Shown: positions 34,022 to 45,287 of the stretch, piece after piece
Layout of the letters: every line of letters starts with the position of its first letter
Numbering within the stretch: position 1 is the stretch's first letter
DNA from: Brachynemurus nebulosus
Taxonomy: Eukaryota; Arthropoda; Insecta; Neuroptera; Myrmeleontidae
Reading direction: 5' to 3'
Length of the DNA stretch: 64,000 bases
Assembly (NCBI GenBank): GCA_035578155.1
Contig: JAPWDM010000015.1
Location: 9,814,709 to 9,878,708, forward strand
Notes under the pieces: generated by a model
Told to the model about the DNA's origin: nothing
Database searches by the model: none
What the model saw: the letters and a program-made list of their open reading frames with translations, nothing else
Made by a program: the position numbers and the translations under genes

Positions 34022-34843
34022 ATGTCTATGCGAAAACAACGAGGCGTCAGTTGCAGACGGGCTAGCGGATCGAACACATCAGGTCGCGGACTAATAAATT
34101 CTGCCATCAACAAGTTACCATTTGAACTACATATACCTGGTTATCAGTATTATGGACCTGGAACACGACTACGTGAACGATTATTACGAGGTGATCCCGG
34201 TATCAATAAATTGTATGCTGCATGTAAAGAACACGATATCACCTATTCACAATTCAAAGATATCAACGATCGACACAAAGCCGATTTAGTTTTAGCCGAC
34301 AAAGCGTGGGAGTGAGTTAAATCGTCAGACGCAAGTTTTGGTGAACGAGCTGCTGCTTGGGCCGTAACGAACGCTATGAAATCAAAAGTAAAATTAGGAA
34401 TGGGTCATTCACAGAAAAAGAAGGTGATATTTGGTGCCGGTATTCGTGATATAAGAAACATACTGAAGAAAAATAAACCGAAAACTGTTAAAGATACGAT
34501 CAACATAGCCTTGAAAGCTGCTAGGAAGATTTTTCGGAAGAAAAATAAAAAACAATTTACATCGCCAAGAATTATGCCGATCCCTAAGACTGGTGGAATT
34601 TTACCATTTTTAGTTCCACTTTTTGCCGGGCTATCAGCTGTCGGATCACTTGCTGGTGGCGCTGCGGGTGTTGTGAAAGCAATAAATACCTATAAAACAG
34701 CTAAGAAGCAGCTAGATAAAAGCGAGCGACATAACAAAATGATGGAAGCAATCGCTCTTGGATCGAAAAAATCCGGTGCTGGTCTATATATAAAACCGTA
34801 CAGAAAGGGTTTGGGGCTTTATATCGATTCAAAAAACTACTGA
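34022..34843 (+). pseudogene. Polinton A minor capsid protein with phospholipase A2-like domain
   Basis: Start at ATG 34022. Residues 35-85 read PGYQYYGPGTRLRERL then GINKLYAACKEHDITYS and DRHKADLVLA: the Ca-binding loop (YxGPGT) and the His-Asp pair of parvovirus-type phospholipase A2. A stop at 34313-34315 interrupts; the same frame then continues from 34316 through a Lys-rich stretch and a hydrophobic, Gly-rich segment (GILPFLVPLFAGLSAVGSLA) like adenovirus pVI-type minor capsid proteins. In the family the PLA2 module helps membrane passage. The typical Asp before the Cys of the D-x2-C-x2-HD motif is Tyr here. Confidence 0.75.
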
Positions 34844-34848
34844 ACAAG

Positions 34849-35211
34849 TTGCCTCATGACAGACCGTTAACTGATCACGACATCTATCAGTTTGGAAAGG
34901 AACATCTACCAGATTTTCGTGGTGTATTCATGAGAGATGAATTACCAAAACGACCGTGGCGAAAAGAGTGCGCTGTTGTTAATTTGGATAGTTCATCTGG
35001 CCGTGGAACTCATTGGGTGGCGTACGTGAAAGACAATAAGAATGTGGAATACTTCGACAGTTATGGGAATTTACCGCCACCTGTTGAAGTAACAAGATAT
35101 TTACGTGGAAACGACATTAGATATAATTATAATGTTTATCAAAAGTATAATGATTTTAATTGTCACCTTTGTTTAAAATTTTTATGTAATAAAATCTATT
35201 TATGTAAATAA
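34849..35211 (+). CDS. Polinton A maturation protease (adenain/Ulp1-type cysteine protease)
   Basis: The catalytic His lies in RGTHWVAYV, the acidic residue in VEYFDSYGNLPP and the Cys in DFNCHLCLKFL. Usual length and order agree with adenovirus-type proteases. The usual Cys-Gly-His is Cys-His here, one residue short at the active site, so activity is doubtful. The frame continues upstream of 34849 with no ATG I can trust and overlaps the end of the minor capsid gene, so the start is uncertain. In Polintons it cleaves capsid proteins during assembly. Confidence 0.75.
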   Translation: MPHDRPLTDHDIYQFGKEHLPDFRGVFMRDELPKRPWRKECAVVNLDSSSGRGTHWVAYVKDNKNVEYFDSYGNLPPPVEVTRYLRGNDIRYNYNVYQKYNDFNCHLCLKFLCNKIYLCK

Positions 35212-35257
35212 ATATTGTTGTAGAGTACTACTTTGTTTCATTTACGTACTAGACATC

Positions 35258-35962
35258 ATGTCATTCACATTAACATTAAGCGGTGATACTTCAACACTCA
35301 GTGCTGAGTATTTTCCGCCTATAGAATTAGTGGGTGAATACGTCTGCGGTCTGGTGAATTTTGAAACGTATAATTCGGCGCCAAATGTTGATGAAACGAA
35401 TAATTTGTTTCATTTTAGTACTGATCCTACTCATGAACCGCACTGCATCGAGATACCTACCGGTAATTATGATTTAGAAGATTTGGAAGCTTACATAGAT
35501 GACATGTTAACACCGAGTGCGGCAGGCGCTAATGCACAACTTATATTACATGCAAATAACAACACGTTGAAAAGTTCGATAAAGTGTACGGAAACAATAC
35601 ATTTTGATAAAGAGCGAACGATCGGTTCACTGTTGGGTTTTAATAAACGAAAACTGGAGGCGGGTCATACTCATTATTCAGATAAACCGGCGAATATTAT
35701 GAAAGTCAATCTGGTACAAATTGAGACGAATATTACGACAAACAGTTATTTGAACAACGTCCGAGCCCATAATATTTATTCGTTTTCAATCCAGGTTGAG
35801 CCCGGGTATAAACTAAGCGAGACACCAGCTACAATCATTTATATGCCTGTGAGCGTTCAACGGATAACATCTCTAGTACTACGCGTTGTGGATCAAGACG
35901 GTAACCCGGTTAATTTTCGAGGTGAAACAATAACCATTAAATTACATTTAAAACCAGCATAA
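35258..35962 (+). CDS. Polinton A penton-like minor capsid protein
   Basis: This 234-residue ORF starts MSFTLTLSGDTSTLSAEYFP. Its C-terminal half (YSFSIQVEPGYKLSETPATI ... VVDQDGNPVNFRGETITIKL) is strand-rich and ends as a jelly-roll barrel would. It lies between protease and major capsid genes, where Polintons encode the single-jelly-roll penton protein. The frame is intact. The assignment rests on position and on a motif pattern I know from Polinton relatives. Confidence 0.65.
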   Translation: MSFTLTLSGDTSTLSAEYFPPIELVGEYVCGLVNFETYNSAPNVDETNNLFHFSTDPTHEPHCIEIPTGNYDLEDLEAYIDDMLTPSAAGANAQLILHANNNTLKSSIKCTETIHFDKERTIGSLLGFNKRKLEAGHTHYSDKPANIMKVNLVQIETNITTNSYLNNVRAHNIYSFSIQVEPGYKLSETPATIIYMPVSVQRITSLVLRVVDQDGNPVNFRGETITIKLHLKPA

Positions 35963-35965
35963 GTT

Positions 35966-36133
35966 ATGTTGGTATTTAACGACGATAAGCCGACGCAGTC
36001 AAACAGTTTACAACTTACCGCCAACCAGTGCGGATCGACGACGAAACCGCCATTAACGTTAGCGAACGCAAAATTTCTGCAGCAATACATACAGCGATAC
36101 GGATTAGTTTTGAAGAAACGAAGAAATGAATAA
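35966..36133 (+). CDS. Small Polinton A ORF (55 aa)
   Basis: Runs from ATG 35966 (MLVFNDDKPTQSNSLQLT) to TAA at 36131-36133, overlapping the first codons of the major capsid gene by 8 bases. The C-terminus is basic (YGLVLKKRRNE). Its tight position between two capsid genes suggests translation, perhaps as a small structural protein, but I know no family for it. Confidence 0.45.
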   Translation: MLVFNDDKPTQSNSLQLTANQCGSTTKPPLTLANAKFLQQYIQRYGLVLKKRRNE

Positions 36134-36887
36134 TATTTTACAAATTAGTACTGGTGGAGGTGAGCTCGATGAGAGTATTACGAAATTGGAGGAGCATTCG
36201 TACTCACCTTTCTTGAATAATTATAATAGCAACGATCAGATAACGATCTGTATTCAAAATCAGGACGTGATTTTATTGCCGCATAAAAGCTACCTATACA
36301 TAGAAGGACAGCTGTTGAAGAGTGATGGAACAGTATCAACCACGGTCGAGCTAAGTAATAATTCAATGGCGTACCTGTTTGACGAGATGCGTTACGAACT
36401 GAACGATGTGGAGATTGATCAATGCAAATATGTGGAGCCGACCACCACACTAATGAATTATTTATCTTTAAATGAAAATCAGAGTAAACAGCTGTACAAT
36501 GCGGGATGGTGTCCTGGTGAAACTATAAAAGTATCCAGCAAAGGTTACTTTAATTTCTGTCTACCATTGGATCGAGTGTTTGGCTTTACTCACCATTATA
36601 AGAGAGTTATTCTCAATGCAAAACATCAGCTGGTTTTGATTCGTGCAAGAACAGATTATGATGCAGTATTGCCAATGACTGATGACGTCGTATTTCATAT
36701 ACAAAAAATTCAATGGATGGTTCCACATGTATCGGTGTCTGATGAAGCGAAACTACAATTGTTAAAATATGTGGTAAATAGTCAAAATATACCGATTGGT
36801 TTTCGTACATGGGATATGCACATTTACCCATCGATTCCAACAACGAAACACAACATTTGGACGGTGAAAACAACATCACAAGTGTGA
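36126..36887 (+). CDS. Polinton A major capsid protein, 3' truncated
   Basis: MNNILQISTGGGELDESITK and the following SPFLNNYNSNDQI are typical of the N-terminus of Polinton double-jelly-roll major capsid proteins. KYVEPTTTLMNYLSL and YFNFCLPLDRVFGF follow in the first barrel. The frame ends at 253 residues, a little over half of the usual length, at the point where sequence changes to the Helitron-like stretch, so the second barrel is lost. It cannot form a normal capsomer. Confidence 0.75.
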   Translation: MNNILQISTGGGELDESITKLEEHSYSPFLNNYNSNDQITICIQNQDVILLPHKSYLYIEGQLLKSDGTVSTTVELSNNSMAYLFDEMRYELNDVEIDQCKYVEPTTTLMNYLSLNENQSKQLYNAGWCPGETIKVSSKGYFNFCLPLDRVFGFTHHYKRVILNAKHQLVLIRARTDYDAVLPMTDDVVFHIQKIQWMVPHVSVSDEAKLQLLKYVVNSQNIPIGFRTWDMHIYPSIPTTKHNIWTVKTTSQV

Positions 36888-36889
36888 TA

Positions 36890-38754
36890 AGAACCCTGGC
36901 GCCAAACGAACTTCCTGCCCCCACAGATAGGCAATCGTACATGCACCCTCCAGTGTCCCAATACCTACTGATACCTACCACCTAAAATATTTTTACCCAC
37001 CTATGTCTACTATGAAATTACTTATTTACTGTACAAAATACTATTTTCAAAAAATTCAAATAAATGGTTTCATGAATTTTTATTAAATGTTACACAAACC
37101 CTTTTAAAATCTCGGAATAAATAAACGTCAGTTTAAAATTGATCCCCAGGAGCCTGAAGCAATAAAAATTACGCAAAATTAAATGACCAACGGTACTCCA
37201 CTCCTAAAAATCTAAATAAGTATGGTTGTAGACAGAAAAGTCACAAACTGTTAAAATTAGGTACCTATATTCCTAAAAAAAGAATATGGCTACACTGGAG
37301 TCGTTTGACGAGCAGAGCAACTTTCAAAAATTGGTTCACTGGTGGATACGTGATACCTTATGTTCTAATATAGACTTCTAAAGTAAACGGTTGGACTCTA
37401 CCAGATTTTGCTTAAATAATACTGAGATCCTGAAAAATGAAAGCTCTCTAGAATGTATGGATCTTGGACCAAATTTTGCTCAAACATTACTGAGGTCATG
37501 AAATAAACGAATGTGAAGTTGAAATGACCCCCAGGGCTGCTGGGGACGACCCAAAAATGGTCTAAAAAAGACGGCGAATCTTGACTAAATTTTACTTGAA
37601 CATTGATATTTTGAAAAAATTAAGTGAGAAAAAATTATTGCCTAGATTTCTGGAGTAATACAAGACGCAATAAATTAATGGCTGGACGAATTAATGCAGG
37701 TTCAGAAATATTCGCTAAAACACTCGGATTTCAAAAAAGGTTCGAAATTCAAATGCTTCTAAAGTTATCAATATGGGTATCTACGGAAAGGTCTCAAGGC
37801 ATTAAAATTAAATACAGTAGAAACTCGACAATTCATCATGGTCAGGGCCGAAGGGGTGATAAATTACAGAAATAGACGAATTATGGAATATGTCTGAAAG
37901 TGAATGACAAAAAAAAAATATTTTTACTTATTTAAAGGAAGATATCCCTTTATTTTGAGTAATTCGTTGTTTAGTGGAATTTTTACAATTAGGTACGATA
38001 TACTTTAATTTTTTTCTATTTAAATTTCAAATTTTAAGTAGAAAACCAACTCCACTACGTACATTTTTTTTAGGAGCGACGAATTGTTATAGAATATGAT
38101 GAGTTACAGAGTGACGAAACATCAAGTTTCCACTGTACACTATAAATATGAATATATCTATTTTAAGATCATTGGACGAGCGGAACGGAACACTAGAAGA
38201 AACTGATTTTATAAAGAAATTTAGAATATCTAATTTAAATGTAAAGTGAGTTCAAAATTAACTCCCAGCACTATCTAATTGGATTAAAATTAAACGGTTG
38301 GATTTTGACAATATTTTACGAAAATTAAATATGCTATAGAAATATGAATATGGTTAATGTAGGGTTACTAGGCAAGAATTATGCTCAGAATTTTAAAATA
38401 TCAAATTTGAATAAACCTGGGAATCAGAATTGTCCGTGAAGGCCATCAAATAAGCCCCAAATTAATTGTGATATTAAAATTGTCCCTTACGGTCTTGGTG
38501 CCCCAAGCAAGGCCTAAAATGGAAATACTCCTAAAACTATCTATTGATACGGGTATCTAAGTACATAAAGGTGCGGAAATTAGCCATGCTATTGAAATAT
38601 GAAGATTGTTACTTTAGAGTCGTTTGACGAGCGTAGCTAGGCATTATAAATAATTAATGTACAGAATTTCCGAATATCTAATTTAAAATTGATCTAATCA
38701 TTTGACCAATAATTAAGATAATTTTACGTGGGTGAAACCACGGGCCACAGCTAG
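36890..38754 (+). mobile_element. Helitron-like non-autonomous element (3' end clear)
   Basis: The right end has the hairpin CGTGG-GTGAAA-CCACG (38727-38742), then 8 bases and CTAG (38751-38754) before T, the 3' signature of Helitrons. The interior has no transposase. Phrases such as GAGTCGTTTGACGAGC recur (about 37300, 38620), so it is internally repetitive. The 5' terminus (TC) was not located, so the left limit is approximate. A LINE-type tail is the alternative. Confidence 0.45.
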
Positions 38755-39232
38755 TACTCCATATAATTCTAAATTTAATTTACCTATTTTAATATTAAAA
38801 AATATTAACTAACAAAAATGTTTTTCTACAGGAACACTTTTCACATAAGGCAAATTTTTATATTTGACAAGGTCTTTTAAAGGCCGCCTTTGGTAAATGG
38901 GATGGTTATTTTGTGCCATTATTTTCAGTAATTTTTCTCATTTATCTCTGGTGGCTTTTAACCGCCTTTCCCCTCCTTTTTTCAACTTTGGAAATTTTTT
39001 AAAAATAGTAAAAAAAATTCCAAAAACTCCTATGTCGAACCAATTTTGATAGTATTAAAAAGAGCTGTACGAAATTTCAAGTAAATCGGTGCATTGAGAT
39101 ATGTCAACCGTATCGAAAAAAGTAGTTTTGAGTAATTTATATTAAAAATTTGAATTTAACACTGAAAAGATACACAGTACAAAATAACATTCATACATAT
39201 GTAAAGAAACTGAATGATGCAATAATTTATAA

Positions 39233-39405
39233 CAGTGATTCCCGAAGTGGGAGTCGCGATCCCTAGAGGAGTCACAGAAACAATTGATGATAGATCACAT
39301 ATTTATTTTTTACACATTTTCTACCAATTTCTACATATTTCGAGGGTTTTTTATATTCTTTAAGTGCAAAGGGGAGTGGCGAACCAAAAAGTTTGGGCAC
39401 CACTG
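39233..39405. mobile_element. hAT-type MITE (173 bp)
   Basis: Ends CAGTGATTCCCGAAGT and CAGTGGTGCCCAAACT (inverted) match each other and the hAT consensus start. Flanks ATTTATAA (39225-39232) and ATTTATAT (39406-39413) agree in seven of eight bases, the expected 8-bp target duplication. Confidence 0.8.
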
Positions 39406-40097
39406 ATTTATATAATTCTGTAAGGTGATGACAAATGGCTTAGAAACAATCAATAGCCAACATTACCGCAAATAATTGTCTAAATTTCTTTTTTTTTTAT
39501 ATTTTATTCTCATTATGCACTATGATAAGTATTTTTTTTAAACCACAAAAAAATCTTATACTGTATAATTTTTCCCCAAATTAAAACCTATATTGTATAT
39601 ACTATTTTCAATTAGGATACATTTAGCTTCCTAAATGTACCATTTAATTAATTTTGTGAAATTAAAACAATTTACTTTTTTTAAATATTTGACAATAAAA
39701 TTATATACCCACACTATACTTAATAAAGATGCATTTAGTTCTCTATAGAACTCAAAAATAAAATAAAAAAAATATTTGAAATGAGAAAGGTTTGCGACTC
39801 CCTACTGAGAAAGGTAGTTTTATAACAATGTCTGTGTTACGCCCACATATACATGTTAATTCGGTACCAGAATATGAACTGGGCCCATTTTTATGCATTA
39901 CTTTCTACAAACACTTACTACAGTTACTACCCCTTACTTACACCCCTCCCGTTAGTTATTAACACAAAATCAAATTTTATGACACATAATAAAATTATGT
40001 GCATTATGTTTGTAAAATGCTACTTTCTTATAAAATAAAATTTAAAAATATATCATTTCATATTTTGCCTTCGTTAAAAAACATTCATTTTGCAACA

Positions 40098-41199
40098 ATG
40101 GACCCAAAAAATTATGGTGACTATTTTGAACTAACAAAAAATGTTCAAAAACTTTCTTTCAACAAAAAGAGATTTTGCCAGAAGAAGAAATTTGTAAAAA
40201 ATGTAATTCAAAAATGAAAATTTGTTACGAGTAAGTATTTTCAAATTATTATAAAGTAATAATATTTCAATACAGTCATGTTAATTACTTCCATTTATTA
40301 TTTCAGAAAAGAGAATCCACGATGGATATGTTACAATAAAATAACAAAATCAAAAAAAGCAAAATATTGCCGAAATAAGGCTTCAGTTCGCCAGGGCACG
40401 TGGTTCGGGCAAAGTGTTCTGTCCCTGCGAACAATAACACTCCTAACGTATTTAATTGTTTGCAAGATGGGAAATACCACCAGAATCGCCAAAGAACTTA
40501 ATATAAGTACTCATACAGTTTGTGACTGGGTGAATTTTGTTCGAGAGGTACGAAATTCAATTTTTCATTTTTTTACTTTCCTAATTCATTCATTAATTCA
40601 TTAAGTAAATTTTTATTTATTTTCCTTTTTAGGCGATTCTGGAATGGTATATCGACAATGCCCAACCGATTGGCGGTGTCGGAAAAACTGTCGAAATTGA
40701 CGAGTCCAAATTTGGAAAACGGAAGTATCATAGAGGTAAATATGTAGAGGGACAGTGTATTTTTGGAGGTATTGAGAGACAGTCCGGTCGGGTGTTTATG
40801 GTTCCAATAGAATCCAGGGATGAAAACACCCTCATTAATTTAATGAAACAATGGATTCTGCCTGGAACTACCATCATTTCGGATTGTTGGAAAGGTTACT
40901 TAAACATCCAAAATGAAGGATATAAACACCTCACCGTGAATCATAGTGTATGTTTTAAGGATCCCACAACGGGAGCGCATACAAATAATGTGGAGGCATT
41001 GTGGCGTGCGACAAAATCCACAATGCCTTCCAGTGGTAGACGAAAACATTCGTATGCGTCATACTTAGCGCATTATATATTTTACAAACATTGCAGAATT
41101 ACAAAAAAAAAAAATGATATAGCCTTTTTTTGGGAAATAGTTAAAAACATTAAATTTTTTAATGTAAATAGAGTACACCAAAATCATTTCAGCGACTAA
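40098..41199 (+). pseudogene. Merlin (IS1016/ISXO2-like) transposase gene with two introns
   Basis: Three exons: 40098-40230, 40307-40547 and 40633-41199, with GT-AG introns 40231-40306 and 40548-40632. Exon 1 carries a Cys pair (EICKKC) but needs a frameshift near 40155. Exon 2 has a helix-turn-helix (TTRIAKELNISTHTVCDWVN). Exon 3 has the DDE core: VEIDESKFGKRKYHRG, TTIISDCWKGYLNI and HTNNVEALWRATKS, with all three acidic residues present. The usual length is 300-340 residues, which fits. I did not find its terminal repeats. Apart from exon 1 this copy is in good condition. Confidence 0.75.
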
Positions 41200-41510
41200 T
41201 AAAAATAACGTCATAATGTTAATTTTGTAATTGACCATTTTAATTGTTAATAAAATTATTATTTTTGGAAATTGTTCAAATCTTTTATTTCTGATCAAAA
41301 ACCTCCATTCAGTGAAAAATCAAGTAAACTCGTGTTTGTTAATTTGACGTAAACAAATTAAATCAAAGTACGTGTTTCTTAATGCAACGTCAATCAAATT
41401 AAGTGGCGATCCTCATTGAGAACTTGTTCTCAAAATCATCAAAAAAACTCAATAATATTTAAAGTCATCATCGGAGCCAAGTCGCGACGAGTTCAAACAA
41501 AATTATTTGG

Positions 41511-41809
41511 GTGACACGACACAGGGCTCAACCCAATCATTTATCCCCACCGAATAGATACTTTCAAACCATGGGTCCTCCAAATTTCAAACCAAAAGAA
41601 ATATTTAATGTAGAAGAAGAATACGCAACAGAACAGAACATACATTCAGATCAGTATGACGAACATTATCTATACAATACAGTTAACGAACCCGACTCCG
41701 ACGAACACAAATACAACTAGTATTACCAACAACTAGATGATTTTACCGCCATTAAAGACGAAATAGAAATTGATGAAGACTCGGTATTCAGTATTCATAA
41801 AGTTGTATA
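41511..41809 (+). pseudogene. Acidic, proline-rich ORF, perhaps end of a retroelement gag
   Basis: The frame reads PPNRYFQTMGPPNFKPKEIF then a Glu/Asp/Tyr-rich stretch, with a stop at 41718-41720, and goes on in frame to 41809. Composition and the FxPKEIF phrase recall the C-terminus of gypsy-like Gag proteins in aphids, but I cannot be sure. No zinc knuckle is seen upstream. Confidence 0.3.
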
Positions 41810-41995
41810 ATTGTTACGCAGTTAACAATTACTTGTTATTGATAAATAATTAATTTATTTTTATATAACTATAATTAAACAATATCTAAAATAAAGTGTT
41901 GTGACATAATATCTACTCACCTTGGCGAGTAGAAAAATATTTAATAATATATTTAAACTAAAAATTTATTTTATTATTTAACAACAAAACCCAAA

Positions 41996-44900
41996 ATGAT
42001 TCATCTATCAAATGACCCACATACCCAAATACCAAATAAAATAAGCTCTGCTCAAGCTTTAAGAAATCAACCCAGATCAAATATTTTCCTCAAAAAAGAT
42101 CAAGCAATTATAATGAACCATATTCCAGGGATCCCACTTAATGTATACATCCTAACACTTGCCACCATTATAAACCCAACTAAAATTATATATGCTTCAC
42201 GTATCTCAAATAATCGAATTTGCGTATACCCCAAATCAAAAGAAGACGTCAAATCATTAACTGAAAATTATAAATCTGTTCAAATAAGGAACCACAATAT
42301 ATCTATCCGTAACTTTGTAGCGAAAAAAATTAAAATAAAAAATTAATTTTTTGGAAATATATTTTTATTGTATGTAAATGCTTTTGGGTATTGGGGTAGG
42401 TTGCTACATTTGGGGTCGAATTAATGATAATGCGGAGGTGAATATAAGCACAGGTATATCCTTGGTTAGTCCCTGGGTGTTCGTGGGAATGTAAGAGCTA
42501 CGTGGAAGCGATTTTACCGTGGATTTTCCCCGACCTAATTAAGAGGACCCCTGAAAGTGTATAACGAAATGAAACGAATATAATCTTTGATCAAATAGTA
42601 ACAATTTTATTACAATGTATAAAACTTTTCAATGAGCGTCGAATACAATTCCAAAAACATTTTATTTTCATTAAGAAAAACAATTCAAATTTTAAAAGCC
42701 TTTGTGAAAAACATGAAACAATTATATAATAGATTGATAAACAGTTCATTATTGAATTAAATAAAGGTTACAAGTTAAGGCGGTATAATCTAAAAACATT
42801 TTAGTTTTGTTTAGAGTTAAATTGTATGAAACTGTTAGTTAATGAAAATATAATTTGTCCATGTTACATCTCAGTACTGTATTTAATAAACCTTTTAAGT
42901 AATTATTTTGTTTTAATTGCAAAGTTTAATAATAAAATGTAAATAACACATTAAATTGATATGGTAAATACAACATGTTTGACCACATTGTTAAACCCTT
43001 TTTTTTAAGAAAATGACTTTGATTCGATATTTTAAAAATAACGACAGCAAACTAGAATATTTAATTGAAAATACGTGATATTCCGAGATTAAGTTTGGTG
43101 TGTTGTAAACTTATTAACTACACTAAATTAATCTTATAATTAGCAAATTACGAAATACTATATAAACGAAACTTATTAACTAATTTGACTAGTGGCACGA
43201 GCTACTGGACTAGGGGTTTACATAAATGTGTCGCAATGGACGTTTTTGATACCATATTATAAATAATAATAACTCGACCCAAAAAAAAAAATCGTACACT
43301 AAAATAAAACGTGGTACGAATCACTAAACTAGGGGTTTACTCAAATTTTATCGCGTTGAACGGATTCTAGACGGTGCAAAACTTTTCGTTTACTGAACAA
43401 GACCGTTTTCCAACATTTACGACGTGAATTGATACCATAGTATATAAAATAGTGACTCAACCCAAAAATATAACCTACATTTAACTAACTAAATAAATTT
43501 TAACTAGCTAAGAAAGTATTTCTTTCGAAAATACCCAATTAGCCGCATCAAACCTTATGTGGTTTGGAAAGAAAGAAAAATACCCGATCACACATACGAT
43601 TATAAGTTCGGAATATCACATTGAAAAATTCGCCACGAGAGCATTTTCAATGACAATGAGTAAATAAAATATTACAAAATTTCACATGATTGAATTTAAA
43701 TAAAGTTCGTTAGTAAGAGTAACATTAATATATAAAAAATTTGAAATTGGAAAAGACATTTAAAAAAATTACAGAACATATCACCTGAATTTGAAAACGT
43801 GGAAACTTATTTAAATTTACAATGAAAGAAATCACTAAATAAAAACATATTTACGCAAATTGCCAAAGATTTAAATAAATCTCCTTGATTAAATGATTTA
43901 GCTTAAATAAAAATTACTTAGCTTTTATATTAGTCGACCGAAAAAAAAATATTTTCGCTTCCTTGTAATTATTTCGAACCCGTTGGTGAATCATCTGAAG
44001 GATTTTTTTTATACATACTTATATTTTTTTTTATTTTTAATTATTTTGTTGAATGAAACATTTTATATGTACTTTTAATGTTTTCAGTCCTACAGCCCGG
44101 CATCAAGAGAGAGTCACTTTTTTTTTTAATTTTGTATCTTAGAAAGGATCTTACCCCTTCTACTTGTTTTTTTACTTTTTTTTTTTTGATAAACATCGAG
44201 AATCACAAAGAAAATATTACTTAATCGTTCAAATGATTCCAGAAATATGTATTACATAATTTGAAATAACAAAATTTATATTAACTCAATACAATACCAC
44301 TAGGCGATGCATTACTTTTATTTCGATAAATGATCTAAATCGATTATAAATTTACGTGTCGTACTAATAGATGGCAACAATTTAAATTTTTTAAACTAAT
44401 TGGTGAAATGAAAATGTGAATTTACTCGTTGTGCCAATAGATGGCAATAATTTAATTTTGACAATGCAAATACTAATATTATTATAAATAATTGAATGTA
44501 GCGACAATTTAGTTGTACAAAGAAGGTACTGTCGCTACAACTTTATAATTCCATCGCACAGGTAGTACTATGGGTATTTCCAACTGTTCCAAATGAAAAC
44601 ATTATTCAAGAACTTAAAAATATGGGTGTTACACCTTTATCTGACATGTATTTTTTTTTGTCGGAATTAATGACCAAAAGTATTCTCATATAAGAAATTT
44701 TCGTAGATATATTTTTGTACATGAAAATCATCCTCCAATATCTGAAACGATTAACATTAATTATGAAAATGAAATATACCGTATGTATGTATCAACAGAT
44801 GACATTAGATGCTCTCATTGTTAAAAATTTGGGCACCCTGTTAGCGAATGTAAAATGATCGAACCAACAATCATTAACCAAGTAAATATACCCACGTTAG

Positions 44901-45080
44901 ATATTTCAGATACTCAAATTAAAGAAAATACTGATCACAGTGAAACATCAAACACTTCACAAAACATGTGACTGAAACAGAAAAGACTATAACAACTAAC
45001 ACCGATGAGCATACGAAAAAAGGGTGCTGTCTGAAAGTAGTACACAAGAATCTGAATCTGAAATAATTAAAAAAATGCAT
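41996..45080 (+). pseudogene. I-clade LINE ORF1, split by an insertion
   Basis: The first part (41996-42317) has KKDQAIIMNHIPGIPLNVYI and RISNNRICVYPKSKEDVKSL, typical of the RRM-like region of I-element ORF1. The second part resumes at 44563 with PTVPNENIIQELKNMGV, HIRNFRRYIFVHENHPPIS and a zinc knuckle (CSHC-x4-GHPVSEC) containing a stop near 44823. If 42318-44562 and one 6-bp duplicate are removed, the two parts meet within a few codons (with a frameshift). No ORF2 follows; a PIF element and other sequence take its place. Confidence 0.65.
42318..44562. mobile_element. 2.2-kb insertion with 6-bp target duplication and short inverted ends
   Basis: AACTTT lies immediately left (42312-42317) and right (44563-44568). 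The ends are GTAGCGA and TCGCTAC. The insert interrupts the LINE ORF1. Inside I see no transposase; there are two diverged copies of an ACTAGGGGTTTAC-centred unit (43208, 43327) and of an ATAGATGGCAA-centred unit (44370, 44440). The family is unknown; an LTR remnant or a DNA element without coding capacity are both possible. Confidence 0.6.
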
Positions 45081-45287
45081 TTAATCCAAATATCAGAATT
45101 CCAAGTAACTCAACTCAGCTGACAATTACATTAGAAAAAATACCATGATAAGTGTCACAGATTAACAAAGGGCATAGCCGGGTAAGGTAGGGAAAACGGC
45201 CCTTGACGCAAAATTGATTGTTTTTATAGGAAATAATACTTCTTAGCCCCAGATACATTCGTGCCAAAGTTCAACCCTCCGAGGCTA

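Larger units (their letters stand above)
27657..39886. mobile_element. Polinton/Maverick A (degenerate)
   Basis: Inverted repeats of about 89 bp (GGGCCCAGTTCATATTCTGG outward ends) lie at 27657-27745 and 39798-39886 with about three mismatches. Inside is the Polinton gene set: PolB on plus; unknown ORF, integrase, fibre-like ORF, a further ORF and ATPase on minus; minor capsid, protease, penton-like and major capsid on plus. PolB lacks its 5' half, the major capsid gene lacks its 3' part, and several genes have stops. Between 36888 and the right repeat lie Helitron-like and hAT sequences. No matching 6-bp target duplication was found at the outer ends. Confidence 0.8.

Noticed and set aside
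37624..37875. 83-aa ORF inside the Helitron-like region
   Set aside because: Short, no motif, and within repetitive sequence; most likely a random frame.
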